From contig NC_063275.1 of NCBI RefSeq assembly GCF_910591885.1, positions 10,466,501 to 10,530,500 of the forward strand: 64,000 nt of DNA, read 5' to 3'. Positions 47,071 through 61,589 of the stretch are shown piece after piece. The notes under the pieces were generated by a model. The model ran no database searches. It had not been told where the DNA came from and was given only the letters and a program-made list of their open reading frames with translations. The stretch is from Bombus terrestris. Taxonomy: Eukaryota; Arthropoda; Insecta; Hymenoptera; Apidae. The first letter of the stretch is position 1. Each line of letters begins with the position of its first letter. Made by a program: the position numbers and the translations under genes.

Positions 47071-47480
47071 CGTTATAACGTATTACTATATAACGTAATA
47101 CGATATATCGTAATGCTATATAACGTTATACGTTATGTGGCAATAGTATATAACGTTATACAATATAACGTAATACTATATAACGTTATACGTTATATCG
47201 CAATAGTATATAACTTTATACGGTATATCGTAATAGTATATAACGTTATACGTTATGTCGTATTACTATATAACTTTATCCGTTGTGACGTAATACTATA
47301 TAACGTGATACGATATATCGTAGTAGTATATAACGATATACGTTATACCGTAACAGTAGATAACGTTATACGTTATATCGCAATATCATATAACGTTATA
47401 CGGTATAACGTAATACTATATAACGTGATGCGATATATCGTAATGCTATATAACGTTATACGTTATATCGTAATAGTATA

Positions 47481-47630
47481 TAACGTTATACGATATAACG
47501 CAATACTATATAACATGATACGATATATCCTAAAGCTATATAACGTTATACCTTGAATCGCAATAGTATATAACGTTATACGTTATACCGTAACAGTATA
47601 TAACGTAATACGTTATATCGTAATAGTATA
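47481..47630. repeat. Example of cassette 1 (five monomers)
   Basis: The order is: ACGATATAACG; CATGATACGATATATCC; CCTTGAATCGCAATAG; ACGTTATACCGTAACAG; GTAATACGTTATATCG. The last three follow each other in nearly every case across the window, and the second almost always precedes the third. The CCTTGAAT monomer puts TGA into the otherwise open forward frame, which is why many frames end at this cassette. Confidence 0.85.
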
Positions 47631-48909
47631 TAACTTTATACCATGTATCGTAATAGTATATAACGTTATACGTTATATCACAATAGTATATAACGTTATA
47701 CGATATATCCTAATGCTATATAACGATATGCCTTGAATCGCAATAGTATATAACGTTATACGTTATAACGTATTACTATATAACGAGATACGTTATATCG
47801 TAATGCTATATAACGTTATGCCATGTATCGTAATAGTATATAACGATATACGTTATATCGCAATAGTATATAACGTTATACGTTATAACGTAATAGTATT
47901 AAACGTTATACGTTATAACGTAATAGTATATAACGTTATACGTTATAACGTAATAGTATATAACGTTATACGTTGTAAGGTAATAGTATATAACGTTATG
48001 CGTTATAACGTATTACTATATAACATGATACGATATATCGTAATGCTATATAACGTTATACGTTATATCGCAATAGTATATAACGTTATACAATATAACG
48101 TAATACTATATAACGTTATACGTTATATCGTAATAGTATATAACGTTATACGATATATCGTAATACTATATAACGTTATACGTTATATCGTAATAGTATA
48201 TAACGTTATACGTTATATCGTAACAGTATATAACGTTATACGTTATATCGTAACAGTATATAACGTTATACGTTATATCGTAATGCTATATACCGTTATA
48301 CGTTATAACGAATTACTATATAACGTGATACGATATATCGTAATGCTATATAACTTTATACGTTATATCGCAATACTATATAACGTTATACGTTATATCG
48401 TAATAGTATATAACGTTATACGATATATCGTAATACTATATAACGTTATACGTTATATCGTAATAGTATATAACGCTATACGATATATCGTAATAATATA
48501 TAACATGATACGATATATCGTAAAGCTATATAACGTTATACCATGTATCGTAATAGTATATAACGATATACGTTATATCGCAATAGTATATAACGTTATA
48601 CGTTATATCGTTATACTATATAACGTTATACGTTATATCGTAATAGTATATAACGTTATAACTTATATCGTAATAGTATATAACGTTATGCGTTATAACG
48701 TATTACTATATAACATGATACGATATATCGTAATGCTATATAACGTTATACGTTATATCGTAATAGTATATAACGTTATAACTTATATCGCAATAGTATA
48801 TAACGTTATGCGTTATAACGTATTACTATATAACATGATACGATATATCGTAATGCTATATAACGTTATACGTTATATCGCAATAGTATATAACGTTAGA
48901 CGTTATATC

Positions 48910-51830
48910 GTAATAGTATATAACATGATACGATATCTCGTAATGCTATATAACGTTATACCATGTATCGTAATAGTATATAACGTTATACGTTATATCG
49001 CAATAGTATATAACGTTATACGTTATATCGTTGTATTATATAACGTTATACGTTATGTCGTTGTATTATATAACGTTATACGTTATATCGTAATAGTATA
49101 TAACGTTATACGATATATCGTAATAGTATATAACATGATACGATATATCGTAAAGCTATATAACGTTATACCATGTATCGGAACAGTAGATAACGTTATA
49201 CGTTATATCGCAATAGCATATAACGTTATACGTTATAACGTAATACTATATAACGTGATGCGATATATCGTAATGCTATATAACGTTATACGTTATATAG
49301 TAATAGTATATAACGTTATACGATATATCGTAATACTATATAACGTGATGCGATATATCGTAATGCTATATAACGTTATACGTTATATCGCAATAGTATA
49401 TAACGTTATACGATATACCGTAATACTGTATAACATAATACGATATATCATAATGCTAAATAACGTTATACCTTGAATCGCAATAGTATATAACGTTATA
49501 CGTTATACCGTAACAGTGTATAACGTTATACGTTATATCGTAATGCTATATACCGTTATACGTTATAACGTATTACTATATAACGTGATACGATATATCG
49601 TAATGCTATATAACTTTATACGTTATATCGCAATACTATATAACGTTATACGTTATAACGTATTACTATATAACGTAATACGATATATCGTAATGCTATA
49701 TAACGTTATACGTTATGTGGCAATAGTATATAACGTTATACAATATAACGTAATACTATATAACGTTATACGTTATATCGTAATAGTATATAACGTTATA
49801 CGATATATCGTAATACTATATAACGTTATACGTTATATCGTAATAGTATATAACGCTATACGATATATCGTAATAGTATATAACATGATACGATATATCG
49901 TAAAGCTATATAACGTTATACCATGTATCGCAATAGTATATAACGATATACGTTATATCGCAATAGTATATAACGTTATACGTTATATCGTTATACTATA
50001 TAACGTTATACGTTATATCGTAATAGTATATAACGTTATAACTTATATCGTAATAGTATATAACGTTATGCGTTATAACGTATTACTATATAACATGATA
50101 CGATATATCGTAATGCTATATAACGTTATACGTTATATCGCAATAATATATAACGTTATACGTTATATCGTAATATTATATAACATGATACGATATCTCG
50201 TAATGCTATATAACGTTATACCATGTATCGTAATAGTATATAACGCTATACGTTATATCACAATAGTATATAACGCTATACGTTATATCACAATAGTATA
50301 TAACGTTATACGATATACCGTAATACTGTATAACATGATACGATATATCATAATGCTAAATAACGTTATACCTTGAATCGCAAAAGTATATAACGTTATA
50401 CGTTATACCGTAACAGTATATAACGTTATACGTTATATCGTATTACTATATAACTTTATACGTTGTGACGTAATACTATAAAGCGAGATACGATATATCG
50501 TAATGCCATATAACGTTATACGTTATATCGCAATAGTATATAACGTTATACGTTATAACGTAATAGTATATAACGTTATACGTTATAACGTATTACTATA
50601 TAACGTAATACGATATATCGTAATGCTATATAACGTTATACGTTATATGGCAATAGTATATAACGTTATACGATATAACGTAAAACTATATAACGTTATA
50701 CGTTATATAGCATTAGTATATAACTTTATACGATATATCGTAATAGTATATAACATGATACGATATATCGTAAAGCTATATAACGTTATACCATGTATCG
50801 TAATAGTATATAACGATATACGTTATATCGCAATAGTATATAACGTTATACGTTATATCGTTATATTATATAACGTTATACGTTATATCGTTATATTATA
50901 TAACGTTATACGTTATATCGTAATAGTATATAACGTTATAACTTATATCGCAATAGTATATAACGTTATGCGTTATAACGTATTACTATATAACATGATA
51001 CGATATATCGTAATGCTATATAACGTTATACGTTATATAGTAATAGTATATAACGTTATACGATATATCGTAATAGTATATAACATGATACGATATATCG
51101 TAAAGCTATATAACGTTATACCATGTATCGTAATAGTATATAACGATATACGTTATATCGCAATAGTATATAACGTTATACGTTATGTCGTATTACTATA
51201 TAACTTTATCCGTTGTGACGTAATACTATATAACGTGATACGATATATCGTAGTAGTATATAACGATATACGTTATACCGTAACAGTAGATAACGTTATA
51301 CGTTATATCGCAATAGCATATAACGTTATACGTTATAACGTAATACTATATAACGTGATGCGATATATCGTAATGCTATATAACGTTATACGTTATATAG
51401 TAATAGTATATAACGTTATACGATATATCGTAATAGTATATAACATGATACGATATATCGTAAAGCTATATAACGTTATACCATGTATCGTAATAGTATA
51501 TAACGATATACGTTATATCGCAATAGTATATAACGTTATACGTTATATCGTTGTATTATATAACGTTATACGTTATATCGTTGTATTATATAACGTTATA
51601 CGTTATATCGTAATAGTATATAACGTTATAACTTATATCGCAATAGTATATAACGTTATGCGTTATAACGTATTACTATATAACATGATACGATATATCG
51701 TAATACCATATAACGTTATCACTTATATCGTAATAATATATAACGTTATACGTTATATCGTAATAGTATATAACGTTATACGTTATGTCGTATTACTATA
51801 TAACTTTATCCGTTGTGACGTAATACTATA
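48910..51830. repeat. 2.9-kb module, copy C
   Basis: From 48987 onward this copy is within the second unit of the 5,070-bp duplication and is almost identical to copy B. The order of origin therefore seems to be an A/B split first, then tandem duplication of a 5-kb segment containing B, giving C. That order is inference from relative similarity. Confidence 0.75.
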
Positions 51831-54056
51831 TAACGTGATGCGATACATCGTAATGCTATATAACGTTATACGTTATATAGTAATAGTATATAACGTTATA
51901 CGATATACCGTAATACTGTATAACATGATACGATATATCATAATGCTAAATAACGTTATACCTTGAATCGCAATAGTATATAACGTTATACGTTATACCG
52001 TAACATTATATAACGTTATACGTTATATCGTAATGCTATATACCGTTATACGTTATAACGTATTACTATATAACGTGATACGATATATCGTAATGCTATA
52101 TGACTTTATACGTTATATCGCAATACTATATAACGTTATACGTTATAACGTATTACTATATAACGTAATACGATATATCGTAATGCTATATAACGTTATA
52201 CGTTATGTGGCAATAGTATATAACGTTATACAATATAACGTAATACTATATAACGTTATACGTTATATCGCAATAGTATATAACTTTATACGGTATATCG
52301 TAATAGTATATAACGTTATACGTTATGTCGTATTACTATATAACTTTATCCGTTGTGACGTAATACTATATAACGTGATACGATATATCGTAGTAGTATA
52401 TAACGATATACGTTATACCGTAACAGTAGATAACGTTATACGTTATATCGCAATATCATATAACGTTATACGGTATAACGTAATACTATATAACGTGATG
52501 CGATATATCGTAATGCTATATAACGTTATACGTTATATCGTAATAGTATATAACGTTATACGATATAACGCAATACTATATAACATGATACGATATATCC
52601 TAAAGCTATATAACGTTATACCTTGAATCGCAATAGTATATAACGTTATACGTTATACCGTAACAGTATATAACGTAATACGTTATATCGTAATAGTATA
52701 TAACTTTATACCATGTATCGTAATAGTATATAACGTTATACGTTATATCACAATAGTATATAACGTTATACGATATATCCTAATGCTATATAACGATATG
52801 CCTTGAATCGCAATAGTATATAACGTTATACGTTATAACGTATTACTATATAACGAGATACGTTATATCGTAATGCTATATAACGTTATGCCATGTATCG
52901 TAATAGTATATAACGATATACGTTATATCGCAATAGTATATAACGTTATACGTTATAACGTAATAGTATTAAACGTTATACGTTATAACGTAATAGTATA
53001 TAACGTTATACGTTATAACGTAATAGTATATAACGTTATACGTTGTAAGGTAATAGTATATAACGTTATGCGTTATAACGTATTACTATATAACATGATA
53101 CGATATATCGTAATGCTATATAACGTTATACGTTATATCGCAATAGTATATAACGTTATACAATATAACGTAATACTATATAACGTTATACGTTATATCG
53201 TAATAGTATATAACGTTATACGATATATCGTAATACTATATAACGTTATACGTTATATCGTAATAGTATATAACGTTATACGTTATATCGTAACAGTATA
53301 TAACGTTATACGTTATATCGTAACAGTATATAACGTTATACGTTATATCGTAATGCTATATACCGTTATACGTTATAACGAATTACTATATAACGTGATA
53401 CGATATATCGTAATGCTATATAACTTTATACGTTATATCGCAATACTATATAACGTTATACGTTATATCGTAATAGTATATAACGTTATACGATATATCG
53501 TAATACTATATAACGTTATACGTTATATCGTAATAGTATATAACGCTATACGATATATCGTAATAATATATAACATGATACGATATATCGTAAAGCTATA
53601 TAACGTTATACCATGTATCGTAATAGTATATAACGATATACGTTATATCGCAATAGTATATAACGTTATACGTTATATCGTTATACTATATAACGTTATA
53701 CGTTATATCGTAATAGTATATAACGTTATAACTTATATCGTAATAGTATATAACGTTATGCGTTATAACGTATTACTATATAACATGATACGATATATCG
53801 TAATGCTATATAACGTTATACGTTATATCGTAATAGTATATAACGTTATAACTTATATCGCAATAGTATATAACGTTATGCGTTATAACGTATTACTATA
53901 TAACATGATACGATATATCGTAATGCTATATAACGTTATACGTTATATCGCAATAGTATATAACGTTAGACGTTATATCGTAATAGTATATAACATGATA
54001 CGATATCTCGTAATGCTATATAACGTTATACCATGTATCGTAATAGTATATAACGT
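48987..54056. repeat. 5,070-bp tandem duplication, unit 2
   Basis: This directly follows unit 1. About 35 bp of further match at 54057-54091 (CGTTATATCGCAATAG and the next TAACGTTATACG) is the expected overhang before a CGATATACCG monomer breaks the cycle. The longest open frame in the window (47803-49476) spans the junction of the two units. Confidence 0.92.
51441..51560. repeat. Example of cassette 4 (four monomers)
   Basis: The order is: CATGATACGATATATCG with TAAAGC; CCATGTATCGTAATAG; GATATACGTTATATCGC; CGTTATATCGTTGTATTA or CGTTATATCGTTATA. It occurs many times between about 10.9 and 53.7 kb and is a main component of the core duplications. The fourth member is often amplified by one or two extra copies. 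Confidence 0.85.
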
Positions 54057-54140
54057 TATACGTTATATCGCAATAGTATATAACGTTATACGATATACCG
54101 TAATACTGTATAACATGATACGATATATCATAATGCTAAA
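53991..54140. repeat. Example of cassette 5 (five monomers)
   Basis: The order is: CATGATACGATATCTCG; CCATGTATCGTAATAG; CGTTATATCGCAATAG (CACAATAG in some copies); CGATATACCGTAATACTG; CATGATACGATATATCA. It is regularly followed by a TAAATAACG monomer of the CCTTGAAT type, as here at about 54141. Further instances are near 19,000, 35,000, 42,100, 45,150 and 50,200. Confidence 0.8.
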
Positions 54141-57100
54141 TAACGTTATACCTTGAATCGCAATAGTATATAACATTATACGTTATACCGTAACAGTATA
54201 TAACGTTATACGTTATATCGTAATGCTATATAACGTTATCACTTATATCGTAATAATATATAACGTTATACGTTATACCGTAACAGTATATAACGTAATA
54301 CGTTATATCGTAATAGTATATAACGTTATACCATGTATCGTAATAGTATATAACGTTATACGTTATATCGCAATAGTATATAACGTTATACGATATATCC
54401 TAATGCTTTATAACGTTATGCCTTGAATCGCAATAGTATATAACGTTATACTTTATATCGCAATAGTATATAACGTTATACGATATATCCTAATGCTATA
54501 TAACGTTATGCCTTGAATCGCAATAGTATATAACGTTATACGTTATACCGTAACAGTATATAACGTAATACGTTATATCGTAATAGTATATAACGTTATA
54601 CGTTATATCGTAATTGTATATAACGCTATACGTTATACCGTAACAGTATATAACGTAATACGTTATATCGTAATAGTATATAACGTTATACGTTATGTCG
54701 TAGTAGTATATAACATGATACGATATATCGTAATGCTATATACTGTTATACGTTCTAGCGCAATAGTATATAACGTTATACGATATAACGTAATACTATA
54801 TAACATGATGCGATATCTCGTAATGTTATATAACGTTATACGTTGTATAGTAATAGTATATAACGTTATACGTTATATCGTAATTGTATATAACGTAATA
54901 CGTTATATCGTACTACTATATAACTTTAGACGTTGTGACGTAATACTATAGAACGTGATACGATATATCGTAATGCCATATAACGTTATACGTTATATCG
55001 TAATAGTATATAACGTTATACGTTATATCGTAACAGTATATAACGTTATACGTTTTGTCGTATTACTACATAACTTTATCCGTTGTGACGTAATACTATA
55101 TAACGTGATGCGATATATCGTAATGCTACATAACGTTATAACATATATCGTAATGCTATATACTGTTATACGTTCTAGCGCAATAGAATATAACGTTATA
55201 CTATATAACGTAATACTATATAACATGATGCGATATCTCGTAATGCTATATAACGTTATAACTTATATCGTTATAGTATATAACGTTATACGTTATATCG
55301 TAACAGTATATAACGTTATACGTTTTGTCGTATTACTACATAACTTTATCCGTTGTGACGTAATACTATATAACGTGATGCGATATATCGTAATGTTATA
55401 TAACGTTATACGTTGTATAGTAATAGTATATAACGTTATACGTTATATCGTAATTGTATATAACGCTATACGTTATATCGTAATTGTACATAACGTTATA
55501 CGTTATATCGCAATAGTATATAACGTTATACGTTATAACGTATTACTATATAACGAGATACGATATATCGTAATGCTATATAACGTTATAACTTATATCG
55601 TAGTAATATATAACGTTATACGTTATATCGTAATAGTATATAACGATATACGTTTTATCGTAGTAGTATATAACATGATACGATATATCGTAATGCTATA
55701 TAACGTTATACGTTATATCGCAATAGTATATAACGTTATACCATGTATCGTAATAGTATATAACGTTATACGTTATATCGCAATTGTATATAACGTTATA
55801 CGATATAACGTAATACTATATAACATGATACGATATATCATAATGCTATATAACGTTATACCTTGAATCGCAATAATATATAACGTTATACGTTATACCG
55901 TAACAGTATATAACGTAATACGTTATATCGTAATACCATATAACGTTATACGTTATAACGTAATTGTATATAACGTTATACGTTATATCGTAATTGTTCA
56001 TACCGTTATACGTTATATCGCAATAGTATATACCGTTATACGTTATAACGTATTACTATATAACGAGATACGATATATCGTAATGTTATATAACGTTATA
56101 ACATATATCGTAATAGTATATAAAGTTATACGTTATATCGTAACTGTATATAACGTAATACGTTATATTGTATTACTATATAACTTTAGACGTTGTGACG
56201 TAATACTATAGAACGTGATACGATATATCGTAATGCCATATAATGTTATACGTTATATCGTAATAGTATATAACGTAATACGTTATATCGTAATACCATA
56301 TAACGTTATACGTTATAACGTAGTTGTATATAACGTTATACGTTATATCGTAATTGTTCATACCGTTATACGTTATATCGTAACAGTCTTTAACGTTATA
56401 CGTTATATCGTAATAGTATATAACAGGATACGATATATCATAATGCTATATAACGTTACACCTTGTATCGTAATAGTATATAACGTTATATGTTATATCG
56501 TAACAGTATTTAACGTTATACGTTATATCGTAATACTATATAACGATATACGTTATAACGTTTTACTATATAACGAGATACGATATAGCGTAAAGCTATA
56601 TAACGTTATAACTTATATCGTAATATTATATAACGTTATACGTCATATCGCAATAGTATATAACGTTATACGTTATATCCCAATACTATGTAACGTTATA
56701 CGATATAACGTAATACTATATAACATGATACGATATATCCTAATGCTATATAACGTTATACATTGAATCGCAATAGTAAATAAGGTTATAACTTATATCG
56801 TAATAATATATAACGTTATACGTTATACCGTAACAGTATATAACGTTATATGTCATAACGTACTACTATATAACGTAATACGATATATCGTATTGCTATA
56901 TAACGTTACACCTTGTATCGTAATAGTATATAACGTTATACGTTATATCGTAACAGTATTTAACGTTATACGTTATATCGTAATACTATATAACGATATA
57001 CGTTATAACGTAATACTACATAACGAGATACGATATATCGTAATGCTATATAACGTTATAACTTATATCGTAATAGTATATAACCATATACGATATAACG

Positions 57101-57589
57101 TAATACTATATAACGTTATACGTTATATCGTAATAGTATATAACGTTATACGTCATATCGTAATAGTATATAACATGATACGATATATCATAATGCTATA
57201 TAACGTTATACCATGTATCGTAATAGTATATAACGTTATACGTTATATCGCAATAGTATATAATGTTATACGATATAACGTAATACTATATAACATGATA
57301 CGATATATCCTAATGCTATATAACGTTATACGTTATATCAGAATTGTATATAACGTTATACGTTATATCGTAATTGTACATACCGTTATACGTTAAATAG
57401 CAATAGTATATACCGTTATACGTTATAACGTATTACTATATATCGAGATACGATATATCTTAATGCTATATAACGTTATAACTTATATCGTAATAGTATA
57501 TAACATTATACGTTATATCGTAACAGTATATAACGTTATACGATATAACGTAATACTATATAACGTGATACGATATATCCTAATGCTAT

Positions 57590-57615
57590 ATAACGTTATA
57601 CCGTAACAGTATATA
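57590..57615. repeat. Monomer lacking exactly one 7-bp sub-block
   Basis: TAACGTTATACCGTAACAG is found where TAACGTTATACGTTA then TACCGTAACAG is usual. The missing 7 bp correspond to TACGTTA, the second sub-block when the monomer is divided 8+7+8+7. It is the only -7 event seen and the register is shifted from here on. Confidence 0.8.
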
Positions 57616-59326
57616 ACGTTATACGTTATATCGTAATAGTATATAACGCTATACGTTCTATCCTAATACTATATAACGTTATACGATGTAACGTAATACT
57701 ATATAACATGATACGATATATCCTAATGCTATATAACGTTACACCTTGTATCGTAATAGTACATAACGTTATACGTTATATCGTAACAGTATTTGACGTT
57801 ATACGTTATATCGTAATACTATATAACGTTATACGATATAACGTAATACTATATAACATGATACGATATATCATAATGCTATATAACGTTATACCATGTA
57901 TCGTAAAAGTATATAACGTTATACGTTATAACGTAACAGTATTTAACGTTATACGTTATATCGTAATACTATATAACGATATACGTTATAACGTAATACT
58001 ATATAACGTGATACGATATATCGTAATGCTATATAACGCTATACGTTATATCGTAATAGTATATAACGTTATACGTTATATCCTAATACTATGTAACGTT
58101 ATACGATATAATGTAATACTATATAACATGATGCGATATATCCTAATGCTATATAACGTTATAACTTATATCGTAATAGTATATAACGTTATACGTTATA
58201 TCGTAATACTATATAACGTGATAGGATATATCGTAATGCTATATAACGTTATAACTTATATCGTAATAGTATATAACATGATACGATATACCCTAATCCT
58301 ATATAACGTTACACTTTGTATGGTAATAGTATATAACGTTATACGTAATATCGTAACAGTATTAACGTTATACGTTATATCGTAATAGTATATAACGTTA
58401 TACGTTATATCGTAATAGTATATAACATGATAAGATATATCGTAATGCTATATAACGTTATAACTTATATCGTAATAGTATATAACCTTATACGATATAA
58501 CGTAATACTATATAACGTTATACGTTATATCGTAATAGTATATAACGTTATACGTCATATCGTAATAGTATATAACATGGTACGATATATCATAATGCTA
58601 TATAACGTTATACCATGTATCGTAATAGTATATAATGTTATTCGTTATATCGCAATAGTATATAATGTTATACGATATAACGTAATACTATATAACATGA
58701 TACGATATATCCTAATGCTATATAACGTTATACCTTGAATCGCAATAGTATATAACGTTATACGTTATATCGTAATTGTACATACCGTTATACGTTAAAT
58801 AGCAATAGTATATACCGTTATACGTTATAACGTATTACTGTCTATCGAGATTCGATATATCGTAATGCTATATAACGTTATAACCTATATCGTAATAGTA
58901 TATAACGTTATACGTTATATCGTAATTGTATATAACGTTATACGTTATACCGTAACAGTGTATAACGTTATACGTTATAACGTATTACTATATAACGTAA
59001 TACGATATATCGTAATGCTATATAACGTTATACATTATATAGTAATAGTATATACCGTTATACATTATATCCTAATACTATGTAACGTTATACGATATAA
59101 CGTAATACTATATAACATGATACGATATATCCTAATGCTATAAAACGTTATACATTGAATCGCAATAGCATATAACGTTATACGTTATAACGTATTACTA
59201 TATAACGAGATATGATATAGCGTAATGCTATATGACGTTATACGTTATATCGTTATACTATATAACGTTATACGTTATATCGTAACAGTATATAACGTTA
59301 TAACTTATATCGTAATAGTATATAAC

Positions 59327-59634
59327 GTTATACGTTATAACGAATTACTATATAACATGATACGATATTTCGTAATGCTATATAACGTTATACGTTATAT
59401 CGCAATAGTATATAACGTTATACGATATAACGTATTACTATATAACGAGATATGATATATCGTAATGCTATATAACGTTATAACTTATATCGTAATAATA
59501 TATAACGTTATACGTTATATCGTAATAGTATATAACATGATACGATATATCCTAATGCTATATAACGTTACACCTTGTATCGTAATAGTGAATAACGTTA
59601 TACGTAATATCGTAACAGTATTTAACGTTATACG
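59327..59634. repeat. 0.3-kb block, copy 1 of a pair 780 bp apart
   Basis: This matches 60107-60414 at an offset of 780 bp (26 monomers), from the CGAATTAC monomer through the rare TAGTGAATAACG monomer. I noticed TAACATGA against TAAAATGA near 59535/60315 and CGTAATATCG against CGTAAAATCG near 59606/60386. A third relative starts near 62,180. Confidence 0.8.
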
Positions 59635-60106
59635 ATATAACGTAATACTATATAACGTTATATGATATAACGTAATACTATATAACATGATACGATATAT
59701 CCTAATGCTACATAACGTTATTCCTTGAATCGCAATAGTATATAACGTTATACGTTATATCGTAATTGTATATAACATTATACGTTATATCGTAACAGTA
59801 TTTAACGTTATACGTTATATCGTAATAGTATATAACATGATACGATATATCGTAATGCTATATAATGTTATACGTTATATCGCAATAGTATATAACGTTA
59901 TACGATATAACGTAATACTATATAACGTTATACGTTATATCGTAATAGTATATAACATGATACGATATATCCTAATGCTATATAACGTTACACCTTATAT
60001 CGTAATAGTATATAACGTTATACGTAATATCGTAACAGTATTTAACGTTATACGTTATATCGTAATACTATATAACGTTATTCGATATATCGTAATAGTA
60101 TATAAC

Positions 60107-60414
60107 TTTATACGTTATAACGAATTACTATATAACATGATACGATATTTCGTAATGCTATATAACGTTATACGTTATATCGCAATAGTATATAACGTTA
60201 TACGATATAACGTATTACTATATAACGAGATATGATATATCGTAATGCTATATAACGTTATAACTTATATCGTAATAATATATAACGTTATACGTTATAT
60301 CGTAATAGTATATAAAATGATACGATATATCCTAATGCTATATAACGTTACACCTTGTATCGTAATAGTGAATAACGTTATACGTAAAATCGTAACAGTA
60401 TTTAACGTTATACG
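60107..60414. repeat. 0.3-kb block, copy 2 of a pair 780 bp apart
   Basis: This is the partner of 59327-59634. The shared TAGTGAATAACG monomer, which I saw only in this pair, supports common descent. Confidence 0.8.
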
Positions 60415-61589
60415 TTATATCGCAATAGTATATAACGTTATACGTTATATCGTAATAGTATATAACATGATACGATATATCGTAATGCTATATAACGTTA
60501 TACCATGTATCGTAATAGTGTATAACGTTCTACGTTATATCGCAATAGTATATAACGTTATACGCTATATCGTAACAGTATTTAACGTTATACGATATAA
60601 CGTAATACTATATAACGTTATGTGATATAACGTAATACTATATAACATGATACGATATATCTTAATGCTACATAACGTTATACCTTGAATCGCAATAGTA
60701 TATAACGTTATACGTTATATCGTAATTGTATATAACGTTATACGTTATATCGTAACAGTATTTAACGTTATACGTTATAACGTAATACTATATAACGTTA
60801 TACGTTATATCGTAATAGTATATAACATGATACGATATATCCTAATGCTATATAACGTTACACCTTATATCGTAATAGTATATAACGTTATACGTAATAT
60901 CGTAAGAGTATTTAACGTTATACGTTATATCGTAATAGTATATAACGTTATACGATATAACGTAATACCATATAACGTTATATGATATAACGTAATACTA
61001 TATAACATGATACGATATATCCTAATGCTACATAACGTTATTCCTTGAATCGCAATAGTATATAACGTTATACGATATAACGTAATACTATATAACGTTA
61101 TACGTTATATCGTAATAGTATATAACATGATACGATATATCCTAATGCTATATAACGTTACACCTTATATCGTAATAGTATATAACGTTATACGTAATAT
61201 CGTAACAGTATTTAACGTTATACGTTATATCGTAATACTATATAACGTTATTCGATATAACGTAATACTATATAACGTTATACGATATAACGTAATACTA
61301 TATAACATGATACGATATATCCTAATGCTATATAACGTTACACCCTGTATCGTAATGGTATATAACGTTATACGCAATATCGTAACAGTATTTAACGTTA
61401 TACGTTGTATCGTAGTAGTATATAACGTTATACGTTATATCGTAATAGTATATAACATGATACGATATATCGTAATGCTATATAACGTTATACCATGTAT
61501 CGTAATAGTATATAACGTTATACGTTATATCTCAATAGTATATAACGTTATACGATATAACGTCACAGTATTTAACGTTATACGTTATA

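Larger units (their letters stand above)
43917..48986. repeat. 5,070-bp tandem duplication, unit 1
   Basis: The unit is exactly 169 monomers and the next 5,070 bp repeat it. The left edge is set by GATATACG at 43915, where unit 2 is preceded by GTTATACG. I noticed four differences in the whole unit: near 45076 (AATAGTATA against AATAATATA), 45785 (CGTTTTATCG against CGTTATATCG), 45833 (TATCG against TAACG) and 47032 (TAACT against TGACT). That implies well over 99.5% identity, far above neighbouring monomers, so it is among the most recent events in the window. Confidence 0.92.

Noticed and set aside
43917..54056. Treating the 5,070-bp duplication as certainly biological
   Set aside because: Near-identical satellite units are a known source of assembly error; without reads the biological claim stays provisional, although the few distinguishing bases argue for two real units.
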